The notes beneath the pieces are model-generated. The model saw only the letters and a program-made list of their open reading frames with translations. It did not search any database and was not told the DNA's origin. 64,000 nt of DNA from CAVWSM01 sp963799425 (GTDB lineage Bacteria > Actinomycetota > Actinomycetes > Jiangellales > Jiangellaceae): contig CAWCXA010000009.1 in NCBI GenBank assembly GCA_963799425.1, forward strand, positions 130,223 through 194,222, in the 5' to 3' direction. Numbering within the stretch: position 1 is the first letter of the stretch; each line of letters opens with the position of its first letter. Shown here piece by piece: positions 8,144 to 16,070 of this stretch. Both the position numbers and the translations under genes were made by a program.

Positions 8144-8530
8144 ATGGAGCATCCCAATGCCGAGCTGTACCGGCGGCTGACCGCGGCATTCCAGTCGGGC
8201 GACGTCGACACGGTGAAGGCTGCCCTTGCCCCGGGCTTGCGGTGGCACGAAGCCGGCAACCCCGAGGTCATGGGGCGGGAGGCGGTCCTCCAACAGATGA
8301 GCGGTGCGATCAAGCGGATCGATGGAAACATCGCCGTCCATGACGTGCTGGCCAACGATGAGCACGTCATCGCCCTGATCAACGTGGCACTCCGCAAGCC
8401 CGACGGGTCGGAGGTTGCCTACCCGGCCATCGAGGTCGCCCACATGAGCGACGGGCTCATCACCGAGAGATGGTCCTTCATGGACTCGTCTCCTGCTGAT
8501 GTGAACGCGTTCTTCGCCGACCTTGGATGA
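8144..8530 (+). CDS. NTF2-like / SnoaL-fold protein
   Basis: 128-residue single-domain protein with the cone-shaped NTF2/SnoaL fold pattern: an N-terminal helix (NAELYRRLTAAFQSGDVDTVKAAL), APGLRWHE, REAVLQQMSGAIKRI, central strands (NIAVHDVLANDEHVIALINV) and the closing ITERWSFMDSSPADVNAFF. Members are ketosteroid-isomerase-like hydrolases, cyclases or binding proteins, so the substrate cannot be inferred. ATG 8144 follows GTGGAGACG at good spacing and is preferred over GTG 8117. It has no operon partner. Confidence 0.8.
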   Translation: MEHPNAELYRRLTAAFQSGDVDTVKAALAPGLRWHEAGNPEVMGREAVLQQMSGAIKRIDGNIAVHDVLANDEHVIALINVALRKPDGSEVAYPAIEVAHMSDGLITERWSFMDSSPADVNAFFADLG

Positions 8531-8643
8531 CGTCGCCGTGCAGAAACCTTGTCGGTCACGGCAACGTGCGCTAGTGCCGAGAACTCGCGGCGATGTGCGG
8601 ATCTGGCGCGGGCGACGGCATGGGGTCAGGTGATAGCCAGCAC

Positions 8644-8832
8644 CTACAGCGCTTCCACCCGACGCAGGAACCCGCGCAGATCCAGGAAGTCGGCGAGTGA
8701 CTGTCGGTGCTCTTCGCAGGCCACCCAGGTCTTTTCTCGCTCCGGCGCGTGGACTTTCGGATTGTTCCAGACCAGGGCGTACGACGCCCTCGCCCGGCAG
8801 CCCCTCGCCGAGCAGACCACGGGGTCGCTCAT
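8644..8832 (-). CDS. Small conserved actinobacterial Cys/His protein
   Basis: 62-residue protein of a family common in actinobacteria and often mislabelled acetone carboxylase in databases. Cysteines and a histidine are spaced as a possible zinc knuckle: VCSARGCRA near residue 7, and VACEEHRQSL near residue 39. The middle holds the characteristic WNNPKVHAPEREKTW block. The function is unknown. It is monocistronic and divergent from the ABC exporter operon. Confidence 0.75.
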   Translation of the reverse strand: MSDPVVCSARGCRARASYALVWNNPKVHAPEREKTWVACEEHRQSLADFLDLRGFLRRVEAL

Positions 8833-9045
8833 CTGCTGCGCGCGTCTGCGTCTGACACGATGACAAGCCGGCAGTGCGCCCCGTTGTCGGCCCAGCCCTG
8901 CTTGAGAACCGTGAGTCGTAGCCTCGCAACGTCCACGTGGTCAGCCTGTCACCTCCCCGTGACCCGGGGACAGCGCGCTTCGTGTCACCCGGTATGCGGC
9001 ATGTCCGGACGTTGCGTTCCAACCCGAACGGGAACAGCGCCGCTG

Positions 9046-9067
9046 CGTCACTCGCGGCGGAGTGACG
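9046..9067. promoter_or_regulatory. Palindrome in the divergent upstream region
   Basis: Inverted repeat CGTCACTC / GAGTGACG around a 6-bp GC spacer, in the 365-bp gap between the divergently transcribed 62-residue gene and the ABC exporter operon. The rest of the gap shows no gene. It could be an operator or a short hairpin. Confidence 0.35.
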
Positions 9068-9197
9068 TACTAGTTACGGCACGAGTGTGCGGGACTAAAC
9101 GTCAGCCGTGACTCCGGGTTGGGCAGGGGTCGGGTGGGGGGAGCATGGGGGGTGCCACCCGATGCGCCGACCGGTGCCTTGCCGCGAGGGTTGGCCC

Positions 9198-10097
9198 ATG
9201 ATCACCGTTGACTCACTGACCCGGAGGTACGCCGGCTTCACCGCCGTCGACAACGTCTCCTTCACCGCCCAGCCCGGCCGCGTGACCGGGTTCCTCGGTC
9301 CGAACGGCGCTGGCAAGTCCACCACGATGCGCGTCATGGTCGGTCTCACCGCCCCGACGTCCGGCTCGGCAACCATCGACGGAGTCCGGTTCGCCGACCT
9401 CCCCAACCCCGGCCTCGAGGTCGGCGTCCTCCTCGACGCCTCCGCCCAGCACGCGGGCCGCACCGGCCGCGAGATCCTCATCGTCGCCGCCGACACGATG
9501 GGCCTGCCCCGCAAGCGCGTCGACGAGATGCTCGAGCTGGTCAGCCTGACCCCGACCGAGGCCAAGCGCCGCGTGCGCAACTACTCACTCGGCATGCGCC
9601 AGCGCCTCGGCATCGCCACCGCGCTGCTGGGCGACCCGCGAGTGCTGATCCTCGACGAGCCTGCCAACGGTCTCGACCCGGCCGGCATCCGCTGGATGCG
9701 CGACCTGCTGCGGGGCTACGCCAACAAGGGCGGAACCGTGCTGCTGTCCTCGCACCTCCTGCACGAGATCGAGGTCATCGCCGATGACCTCGTCGTCATC
9801 GGCAACGGCAAGATCGTCGCCTCCGGCACAAAGGAGGAGCTGCTCGCAGCCGCCGGCACCCTCGCCCGCTCCACGTCGCCGCGCGACCTCGCGCACGCCC
9901 TCGAGCAGGCCGGGATCCCCAGCACGCTCGCGGGTGACGGCTCGGTCCGTACCGACGCCGATCCCGCCCTGGTGGGCGTGGTGGCTCTGGACGCCGGCAT
10001 TGCCCTCACCGAGCTCCGCTCCGCCGAAGGTGCGGGCCTCGAAGACATGTTCCTGTCGCTCACTGCCGACACCCAACGCGAAGGAGTTGCGGCATGA
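9198..10097 (+). CDS. ABC-2 type exporter, ATP-binding protein
   Basis: 299-residue nucleotide-binding subunit of the drug/antibiotic exporter type. It has Walker A (GPNGAGKST), a Q-loop region, the signature NYSLGMRQRLGIA, Walker B (VLILDEPANGLD) and the H-loop (LLSSHLLHEIE). The C-terminal about 80 residues are the variable accessory region of this subfamily. The start is ATG 9198 (MITVDSLTRRY); the longer reading frame from 9108 is not typical. It overlaps the permease by four bases (ATGA), so the two form a coupled two-gene exporter. The substrate is unknown. Confidence 0.93.
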   Translation: MITVDSLTRRYAGFTAVDNVSFTAQPGRVTGFLGPNGAGKSTTMRVMVGLTAPTSGSATIDGVRFADLPNPGLEVGVLLDASAQHAGRTGREILIVAADTMGLPRKRVDEMLELVSLTPTEAKRRVRNYSLGMRQRLGIATALLGDPRVLILDEPANGLDPAGIRWMRDLLRGYANKGGTVLLSSHLLHEIEVIADDLVVIGNGKIVASGTKEELLAAAGTLARSTSPRDLAHALEQAGIPSTLAGDGSVRTDADPALVGVVALDAGIALTELRSAEGAGLEDMFLSLTADTQREGVAA

Positions 10098-10906
10098 CCG
10101 CCACGACCATCTCCCCCGACACGACGGCGGCCGTCCCGGTTCGCCAAGCGGTCCGCACGATACCCACAGCTCGCCTGATCAAGAGCGAGCTCCGCAAGAT
10201 GTTCAACACCCGATCGGGCTTCTGGATGCTGATCAGCATCGGCTTGCTGTCGGTCCTGGCCACCTGCGCGGTCATCATCTTCGCGCCCGACGACGAAGTC
10301 ACCTACGAGAGCTTCGCGACCGCGATCGGCTTCCCGATGTCGGTGATCCTGCCGATGATCGCGATCCTCGGCGTCACCAGCGAGTGGAGCCAGCGCACTG
10401 GGCTCACGACGTTCACCCTGGTGCCGAGCCGCGGCCGCGTGATCGGGGCCAAGGCGATCGCGACGTTCCTGGTCGGCGTGGTCTCGATGGCCGTCGCCTT
10501 CGCTGTCGGTGCCCTGGGCAACCTGGCTGGTTCCGCGCTCGCGGGCGTCGACACGGTCTGGAACATCTCGCTCTCGACCGCGCCGCAGATCGTGCTCGGC
10601 AACCTCGTCGGTATGGCGATCGGCTTCACGCTCGGCGTCGTACTGCGCAACTCTGCGGCCGCGATCGTCGGCTACTTCGTCGTGTCCCTCGTCCTGCCGG
10701 GCATCCTCGTCCTGCTCGCCCAGGTGCGTGACTGGTTCAGTGACCTGCAGCCGTGGATCGACTGGAACTACACGCAGGTCGCACTGTTCGAGGGCGGCAC
10801 GGACACGGCCAGGGAATGGGCCATGCTCGGCTCGACCACGGCTATCTGGATCGTGCTGCCGCTCGTCTTCGGGCTGCTGTTCCTGCGCCGCTCCGAGGTG
10901 AAGTAG
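10094..10906 (+). CDS. ABC-2 type exporter, permease protein
   Basis: 270-residue integral membrane partner of the preceding ATPase. It has six hydrophobic segments: GFWMLISIGLLSVLATCAVII, AIGFPMSVILPMIAILG, ATFLVGVVSMAVAFAVGAL, IVLGNLVGMAIGFTLGVV, AIVGYFVVSLVLPGILVLL and AIWIVLPLVFGLLFL. The N-terminal about 35 residues are cytoplasmic and include LIKSELRKMFNTRSG, the usual entry helix of ABC-2 permeases. The ATG overlaps the ATPase stop. A hairpin at 11020-11048 probably ends the transcript. Confidence 0.9.
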   Translation: MTATTISPDTTAAVPVRQAVRTIPTARLIKSELRKMFNTRSGFWMLISIGLLSVLATCAVIIFAPDDEVTYESFATAIGFPMSVILPMIAILGVTSEWSQRTGLTTFTLVPSRGRVIGAKAIATFLVGVVSMAVAFAVGALGNLAGSALAGVDTVWNISLSTAPQIVLGNLVGMAIGFTLGVVLRNSAAAIVGYFVVSLVLPGILVLLAQVRDWFSDLQPWIDWNYTQVALFEGGTDTAREWAMLGSTTAIWIVLPLVFGLLFLRRSEVK

Positions 10907-11019
10907 CTCCGGGCCGGGGAGCATGCGCCGCGCAGCACCCAGCACGGTCGTCCAAGGGGGTCCACGCGTGAAGGCGGTCAGCTCCAGGGTCGCGGCGCCA
11001 ACAGGGGAAGCATGCAATC

Positions 11020-11048
11020 CCCCGCTCAGCTTGCCAAAACGAGCGGGG
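11020..11048 (+). terminator. Hairpin downstream of the ABC exporter operon
   Basis: Perfect 8-bp inverted repeat CCCCGCTC / GAGCGGGG with a 13-base A/C-rich loop, about 115 bp after the permease stop. It is a plausible terminator; no T tract is present. Confidence 0.45.
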
Positions 11049-11225
11049 TAGGCGTCACCGGCAAGCAGCTGCAGCCCGCCGAGACGCTGGCTCCTAAGCG
11101 ACCATGTCGCGGCGGAATGACGCACCGACAGCGCGCCAAGAGTAGGCCGTCACGATTCAGCGGCCGCAGCGGTCCACGCGCTCCCAGGGCCAGTCGGTGG
11201 CGAGCCAGTGGGCGACGGCCTCAGC

Positions 11226-11674
11226 GAGTGGTACGTCGAGGCTCGCTTCGTGGCCATGCAGGACCAGTACAACCTGATCAAGCGTGAGGAGGAGCGAGAG
11301 ATGCTCCCGATGTGCGCTGACATGGGGTCGACTGTTTCCCGTATTCGCCCCAAGGAAAGGGGCGCCTGACGCGACCGTGGGGTGAGCAGACCCAACGCTC
11401 AGCCAAGGATGCGGTCGCGAAGACCTTCGATCTGGATGTCGACCGTCCGGTCGTCGATGCGGTCCAGAAGGTCGCGTTAGCCCGGGGGATCCCGATGTCG
11501 CAGGTGGCGCTGGCCTGGCTGTTGTCCAAGCCGATCGTGTCGGCCCCGATCGTAGGTGCGACCAAGCAGCACCACCTCGCCGATGCCGTCGCGGCCCTCG
11601 CCGTCACGCTGACCGACGACGAGATCCAGACGCTCGAGAGGCCCTACACACCACAAGCGCCCTACTGGTTCTGA
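11226..11674 (+). pseudogene. Aldo/keto reductase remnant (truncated, frameshifted)
   Basis: This is the C-terminal half of an NADPH-dependent aldo/keto reductase. The first frame reads ARFVAMQDQYNLIKREEERE and MLPMCADMG. A one-base loss near 11325 moves the match to VDCFPYSPQGKGRLTRPWGE, then VALAWLLSKPIVSAPIVGAT and ERPYTPQAPYWF to the stop. These blocks are the usual AKR C-terminus. The TIM-barrel N-terminal half with the catalytic Tyr/Asp is missing upstream. The 3' end overlaps the convergent membrane protein gene by 13 bp. Confidence 0.75.
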
Positions 11675-12108
11675 CCCCTCCCGCCGGTCAAGGTTGGAGC
11701 AGCTGTCCCCAGGGGGTGGCGATGTGCCCCCGCGATTGCCAGGTAGCCGACGATGCCCGACACGGAGCCGAGGAGCGCGATCGCCCAGACGACGAGGAAG
11801 TGCAGGCGTCGCATGAGCAGCTGTACGAGCACTGCGCACAGCATTGAGACGCCGAAGCAGATCGCCGCAGCCGCTACGATGCCTCCGTAGGCCCCCGTGC
11901 TGGACTGCAGAAGCTCGCCATTGATGCGGCACCTCAGCCCGCCCTCCTCGCCGGTGCAGTCCCAGTAGGAGATCGTGACCGGAATACCGACGAACCAGAC
12001 AAGCACGCCAGGCATTACGAGGACGTACGCGAACACCGCCTCGTACCACGGAACCGGCTCCGGTGGTGCGGCGTAACCCTTCGGCTGGTGTCGGACCAGA
12101 GGTGGCAC
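11662..12108 (-). CDS. Small membrane protein of unknown function
   Basis: 148 residues with three clear hydrophobic segments: VFAYVLVMPGVLVWFVGIPV, GIVAAAAICFGVSMLCAVLV and FLVVWAIALLGSVSGIVGYL. A Cys-containing loop (DCTGEEGGLRC) lies between the first and second and could hold a disulfide on the outer face. The N-terminus is Pro-rich and cytoplasmic-looking. No family is recognised. It is divergent from the protease gene, whose transcript must start within or very near this gene's 5' end. Confidence 0.6.
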   Translation of the reverse strand: MPPLVRHQPKGYAAPPEPVPWYEAVFAYVLVMPGVLVWFVGIPVTISYWDCTGEEGGLRCRINGELLQSSTGAYGGIVAAAAICFGVSMLCAVLVQLLMRRLHFLVVWAIALLGSVSGIVGYLAIAGAHRHPLGTAAPTLTGGRGQNQ

Positions 12109-12224
12109 GCCCGGGACGATATCCCAACGGAGTTACGCCTCGCGATGACCTTGTTCCCGCGTATCATTCGGGCGGCAGCATGCTCTTTCCAGAGACGACT
12201 CTGGGTGGGCTGGGGGAGGCCGCC

Positions 12225-13178
12225 GTGAAGATTGACTGGGTTGACCCGTCGGCCGCGGGGCGTTGGCGTGAGCGCGCTGACGTGCGGGCCTCGAGCGATG
12301 ATGCGTTACGCGCCGGGCAACCGTCGCCCGCCAATCCACCCGACTTGCTGGCGCGACGTGTCGACCGGCTCACGCGGGTGCACCACGTCAGGGAGGCGAC
12401 GCTCGAGCGGATCATCGGCGGTGATGAACTGCTCTCATCGTCGTACCTGACACACGGCGCACGGGCGATGCGCGCCGTCGGGCGCGTGGTTATCGGCAAC
12501 AACGCGGGCTACGGCACCGGGTTCCTCATCGCCGAGCGGGTCCTGATGACCAACAACCACGTCCTCGCGACGGCGGCTGAGGCAGCCGGCAGCTCGGTGC
12601 AGTTCAACTACGAGGAGCGCGACGACGGCGCCGTCCGGCCCAAGAAGTACCCGCTCTGTCCCGACCAGCTGTTCGTGACCAACAAGGCTCTCGACTACAG
12701 CGTCGTCGCTGTGGGTGGCACGCGAGCGCCGGGCGCAGCCCAGGGGTTGCTGCCCCTTATCGGCGCAACGGGCAAGGCGATGGTCGGCGAGTGGCTCAAT
12801 ATCGTGCAGCACCCCGAGGGCGACACCAAGCGCATCGCGATCCGGGAGAACCGCCTCAAAGATGAGCTCCCCCGGTTCCTGCACTACTTCGCCGACACCA
12901 ACCCCGGCTCGAGCGGCTCACCGGTGCTCAACGACCAGTGGGAGGTCGTGGCGTTGCACCACAGCGGCGTGCCTGACATCGACGGGCAGGGTCGTTATCT
13001 CAAGAGTGACGGGTCCGTCTGGTCGCCTGATGACGGCGACGACTCGATTCACTGGGTCGCCAACGAGGGCATCCGAGCCAGCGTCATCGTCAAGGACCTG
13101 AAGAAGAAGCACGCCAAGATGAACGGCGCCGCGGGAACGCTGCTGGCGACCGTCTTCGCCGCAGGGGAGCAGCCATGA
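12225..13178 (+). CDS. Trypsin-like serine protease
   Basis: 317-residue protein with a chymotrypsin-fold protease core. The triad is visible as His in LMTNNHVLA, Asp in NKALDYSVVAV and Ser in NPGSSGSPVLN. A preceding strand reads GYGTGFLIAERV. There is no signal peptide, so it is probably cytoplasmic, unlike digestive or HtrA-type proteases. GTG 12225 follows a strong GGGGGAGG ribosome-binding site. ATG 12180 and an earlier start at 12063 are in frame, and N-terminal helices (VDRLTRVHHVREATLERI) may form a small adaptor. The stop overlaps the ATG of the next gene (ATGA), so the two are coupled. Confidence 0.85.
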   Translation: MKIDWVDPSAAGRWRERADVRASSDDALRAGQPSPANPPDLLARRVDRLTRVHHVREATLERIIGGDELLSSSYLTHGARAMRAVGRVVIGNNAGYGTGFLIAERVLMTNNHVLATAAEAAGSSVQFNYEERDDGAVRPKKYPLCPDQLFVTNKALDYSVVAVGGTRAPGAAQGLLPLIGATGKAMVGEWLNIVQHPEGDTKRIAIRENRLKDELPRFLHYFADTNPGSSGSPVLNDQWEVVALHHSGVPDIDGQGRYLKSDGSVWSPDDGDDSIHWVANEGIRASVIVKDLKKKHAKMNGAAGTLLATVFAAGEQP

Positions 13179-14008
13179 CCACGTACATTCTCGTCCACGG
13201 CCGCGGCCAGGAGCGCAAGAAAGCCAGCGGCCTGACCACCACATGGGTCAAGGCGCTCAATGCCGGGCTTGGGGTCGCCGGCGGTGCCGAGGTGCGCACG
13301 GCCGACGTCCGCCTGCCCTACTACGGCGACGCGCTTGCCGACCTGGTCAAGCGCCGAGGCGGAAAGAACAACTCGCCCAACCTCGAGGCTGTCGACGAGG
13401 TCGACCGGCTGCTAGCGGCGATGGCCGCGGAGGCGGCCGCGCGCAATGGCTGGCAGCCGCCGGTACGCGAGGAAGGCTTTGGGCTGCCCAAGTTTCTCGG
13501 TCCCGCCCTGGACTGGCTGGCCAGCCACAGCTCGCTCGACGAGCGCATCATCCGCGCGCATCTCAGCGACGTCGCCTACTACCTCGCCGACGAGACGTGC
13601 CGCAAGGCAGTCCTCGACATCGTGCGCGAGGCCGTCGATGGTGTGACCGGTCCCGTCGTGGTGGTGGGTCACAGCCTCGGATCAGTGGTGGCGTACGACT
13701 TCGTGGCGTCCGGCGAGATGCCCCGTGGCGTCGACGTACGGCTGCTGCTGACCGCCGGATCACCGCTCGGCCTCGAGATCGTGCGCAATCACCTGCCGTC
13801 CGGAGCCCGGTATCCCGCCGGCGTTCGGCGCTGGGTGAGTGCCTACAGCCGCAACGACCCGGTCGCCATCGGCCACCCGATCAAGGCCTTCTACAAGGGC
13901 GATTCGAAGGTGGCCGACCTCGAGGTCAGCAACCCAGGCGATGCGGCACACAGCATTGGGGCCTACCTCGGCCACAAGACTGTCGGCACCGCCCTCGCCA
14001 AGGCCTGA
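13175..14008 (+). CDS. Alpha/beta hydrolase coupled to the protease
   Basis: 277-residue lipase-like alpha/beta hydrolase. The N-terminal strand and oxyanion loop read ILVHGRG. The nucleophile elbow is VVVVGHSLGSVVAYDF, with Ser near residue 168. An acid is likely around SRNDPVAIGHP and the His in DAAHSIGAYLGH. A charged insert between about residues 55 and 130 forms a cap (LVKRRGGKNNSPN, LASHSSLDERIIRAHLSDVAYYL). There is no export signal. The four-base overlap with the protease gene and their isolation from other operons suggest one functional unit; the substrate is unknown. Confidence 0.82.
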   Translation: MTTYILVHGRGQERKKASGLTTTWVKALNAGLGVAGGAEVRTADVRLPYYGDALADLVKRRGGKNNSPNLEAVDEVDRLLAAMAAEAAARNGWQPPVREEGFGLPKFLGPALDWLASHSSLDERIIRAHLSDVAYYLADETCRKAVLDIVREAVDGVTGPVVVVGHSLGSVVAYDFVASGEMPRGVDVRLLLTAGSPLGLEIVRNHLPSGARYPAGVRRWVSAYSRNDPVAIGHPIKAFYKGDSKVADLEVSNPGDAAHSIGAYLGHKTVGTALAKA

Positions 14009-14014
14009 GCCGAC

Positions 14015-14530
14015 TCAGTAGCTGTACGGGTCGGCCGGCGCATCCGTTGTCCCTGTGCCGGTTGTTGTGGTGACGTGCCAGGTCAGAGTCTGACCGTCGA
14101 AGGTATCGGCCAGCCCGTCTCCGTTGACCTCGCCCGCCGAGTCCTCCGAGAAGGTGTAGAGCGGACGACCATCGAGGGTCACCTGGTCGTCGCCGTCGGG
14201 CCGTTGCACCGTGCTCAGCTCACCGGACACGTCACCGCTTGGTTCGCCACTGTCGCTCACGAGGGGCTCCCAGAACGCCAGGCATCCGTCACTCACGCAC
14301 AGGACGTTTCCATCTGCTTCCTCGTCTGACACGTAGAGCGCCTGGCCGGAGGCATTCACAAGCACCGACTGCCCGTCGATGTCTGCGACTCCGACCGTGG
14401 CGCCGTCCGGCACAGAGACGGGCTCAGTTGCGGCACCGTCGTCGTCGCCTCCGCATGCGCTGAGCAGCAGCGCGGCGACCGCGAGCATGCTGGGCATGAC
14501 GGCTCGTAGGGTTCGATTCTTCGTTTCCAT
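14015..14530 (-). CDS. Alternative shorter product: PF03640-like lipoprotein
   Basis: Internal in-frame start giving 171 residues. ATG 14530 follows GAGGAG at 9-base spacing and is followed directly by a typical lipoprotein signal (charged METKNRTLRAV, hydrophobic core, lipobox LLSAC, then GGDDDG). The mature part ends in a Thr/Gly-rich tail. Such proteins are surface-anchored, and some relatives are proposed to be involved in copper or heme chemistry, but the role is not established. This is probably the principal functional translation start for the lipoprotein. Confidence 0.6.
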   Translation of the reverse strand: METKNRTLRAVMPSMLAVAALLLSACGGDDDGAATEPVSVPDGATVGVADIDGQSVLVNASGQALYVSDEEADGNVLCVSDGCLAFWEPLVSDSGEPSGDVSGELSTVQRPDGDDQVTLDGRPLYTFSEDSAGEVNGDGLADTFDGQTLTWHVTTTTGTGTTDAPADPYSY

Positions 14531-14995
14531 ACGGTGCATCTCCTCGGGCTTCCTGGTGTTGTCCGCACGGTCGGTGCCAGACGATCCGCCGAACAGGTGT
14601 GAGACAAGGAACGCGCCGAGCAGGACTACGGTCGTCACCTCACTGATCCGCGATAGCCGGATCATGTCGGGGTGGAAGCCGGGCTCCATGAACCCGAACA
14701 ACGGCCGCCGCTCGGCGATCAGCAACATGACGAGAGAGCCTGCGGACAGAGCGAGGCCGCCGAGGGCGAGGAGCGTGACCACTTGCCTGCCCCAGCGCCG
14801 GACGAGCCGCTCGACCGGCAGCAACAGTCCCAAGCCCATGACCGTGGCCGCGAGGAAGTTGAGCATGAACAAGACGCCGATCGTCTCGATTTCGGCGTAG
14901 CCGTCCTGATACTCCCTGAGGTGGACGCCGCCGACGACGAGCAGCGACAACGCTCCGAGCCGTCGTATGACCTGCCACCCAGTGCCAAGAGTCAT
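14015..14995 (-). CDS. Membrane protein continuing in frame into a PF03640-type lipoprotein
   Basis: One uninterrupted frame encodes two different modules. Residues 1 to about 155 carry four hydrophobic helices (GALSLLVVGGVHL, LFMLNFLAATVMGLGLLL, TLLALGGLALSAGSLVMLLI, VTTVVLLGAFLVSHLF). Then, without a stop, comes a complete lipoprotein with its own signal peptide (VMPSMLAVAALLLSAC) and a domain like the secreted repeat PF03640 (VLVNASGQALYVSD, CLAFWEPLV, LDGRPLYTFSEDSAGEVNGDG). A GAGGAG sequence sits before the internal ATG at 14530. Either the membrane gene lost its stop and reads through, or both a long and a short product are made. ATG 14995 is preferred over 15142. Confidence 0.7.
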   Translation of the reverse strand: MTLGTGWQVIRRLGALSLLVVGGVHLREYQDGYAEIETIGVLFMLNFLAATVMGLGLLLPVERLVRRWGRQVVTLLALGGLALSAGSLVMLLIAERRPLFGFMEPGFHPDMIRLSRISEVTTVVLLGAFLVSHLFGGSSGTDRADNTRKPEEMHRMETKNRTLRAVMPSMLAVAALLLSACGGDDDGAATEPVSVPDGATVGVADIDGQSVLVNASGQALYVSDEEADGNVLCVSDGCLAFWEPLVSDSGEPSGDVSGELSTVQRPDGDDQVTLDGRPLYTFSEDSAGEVNGDGLADTFDGQTLTWHVTTTTGTGTTDAPADPYSY

Positions 14996-15122
14996 TAGTC
15001 CCGCTCCCGCTCCCGCTCGTTCGAGTGGTTCTTGCCAGGTACTACGGGCCGATGGCCCCGGTGGGATTTCCCCTCCGCCGCGCGTGTGACGCAAGGCACC
15101 CAGGAGTGCGAGACTTCGGCGC

Positions 15123-16070
15123 GTGGGCGAACCATGGGTCACTGACGTGCTGGGCCAGCCGTATGAGGCTCTGACCCTCCCGTTGCGCGACGACGAGGAA
15201 GGCGAGGTGCTCGCAACGCTCGTAAGGCGTCGGGCACCCGAGCCGACGCGACGGGCAGTGCTCTACCTGCACGGTTTCATCGACTACTTCTTCCAGACGC
15301 ACTTGGCGGACTTCTTCGTCGACGAGGGGTACGACTTCTACGCGCTGGACCTACGCAAGTACGGCAGATCGATGCGACCGCACCAGACTGCCAACTACGT
15401 CGCGAGCCTCGCGGCGTACGCCGAGGAGATCGATGCCGCAGTCGAGCTGATCCGCGAGGAGCACGACGTCCTGCTCGTCAACGCGCACTCGACCGGAGGG
15501 CTCGTCGCGGCGCTCTGGGCACACCACCGTCCCGGCCAGGTCGACGGGTTATTCCTCAACAGCCCGTTCCTCGATCTGCGTGCGACGTGGGTGGAGCGTC
15601 ACGTGCTGGCTCCTGGCGGGGACCTGCTGGCGAAAGCCTCCCCGAAGTCGGCAGTCCCCGCGGGGCTGAACCCCTATTACGCGCAGAGCATTCACCGCAA
15701 CTGGCGGGGCAAGTGGGACTACGACCTCGACTGGAAGCCGGCGGAGGGCTTTCCCGTGCGGGCGGCGTGGCTGGCGGCGATCCGGCGCGGCCAGCGATCG
15801 GTCGTCCGGGGTCTGGGGATCGACGTGCCGATCCTCGTCATGTCCTCAACGCAGAGTCACACACCGCGGGCGTGGGACGAAGTGCTGCACACCAGCGATG
15901 CGATCCTCGATGCGGAGTCGATCGCCCGGTTGGCTCCTCGGTTGGGGCGGCACGTGACGATCGTGCGCATTGACGGTGGCTTGCACGACCTGACGCTCTC
16001 TGCAGACCCGGTGCGGGCGCGGGTCTTCGACGAGCTCGAGCGGTGGCTGGGCGCCTACCTGGCGACCTGA
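15123..16070 (+). CDS. Alpha/beta hydrolase (lysophospholipase-like)
   Basis: 315-residue hydrolase of the Hydrolase_4 / serine aminopeptidase S33 type. The N-terminal block AVLYLHGFIDYFFQTHLADF carries the HG oxyanion motif and YDFYALDLRKYGRS is a family hallmark. The nucleophile elbow reads NAHSTGGLVAALW, with Thr after the Ser where Gly-x-Ser-x-Gly is more usual and Ala-His before it. The acid is likely in VPILVMSS or near DEVLHTSDAI, and the His is in GGLHDLTLS. It starts at GTG 15123 with no signal peptide. The 3' end overlaps the convergent lipoprotein gene by 16 bp. Confidence 0.85.
   Translation: MGEPWVTDVLGQPYEALTLPLRDDEEGEVLATLVRRRAPEPTRRAVLYLHGFIDYFFQTHLADFFVDEGYDFYALDLRKYGRSMRPHQTANYVASLAAYAEEIDAAVELIREEHDVLLVNAHSTGGLVAALWAHHRPGQVDGLFLNSPFLDLRATWVERHVLAPGGDLLAKASPKSAVPAGLNPYYAQSIHRNWRGKWDYDLDWKPAEGFPVRAAWLAAIRRGQRSVVRGLGIDVPILVMSSTQSHTPRAWDEVLHTSDAILDAESIARLAPRLGRHVTIVRIDGGLHDLTLSADPVRARVFDELERWLGAYLAT

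Noticed and set aside
7220..9022. 600-codon open frame on the minus strand
   Set aside because: It runs antisense through three plus-strand genes or gaps, is rich in Arg/Pro/Ser with no domain, and is a typical product of high-GC codon bias.
14996..15142. Longer N-terminus for the membrane/lipoprotein ORF
   Set aside because: It would overlap the divergent hydrolase gene and adds a Pro/Gly/Arg-rich stretch with no membrane or signal features.
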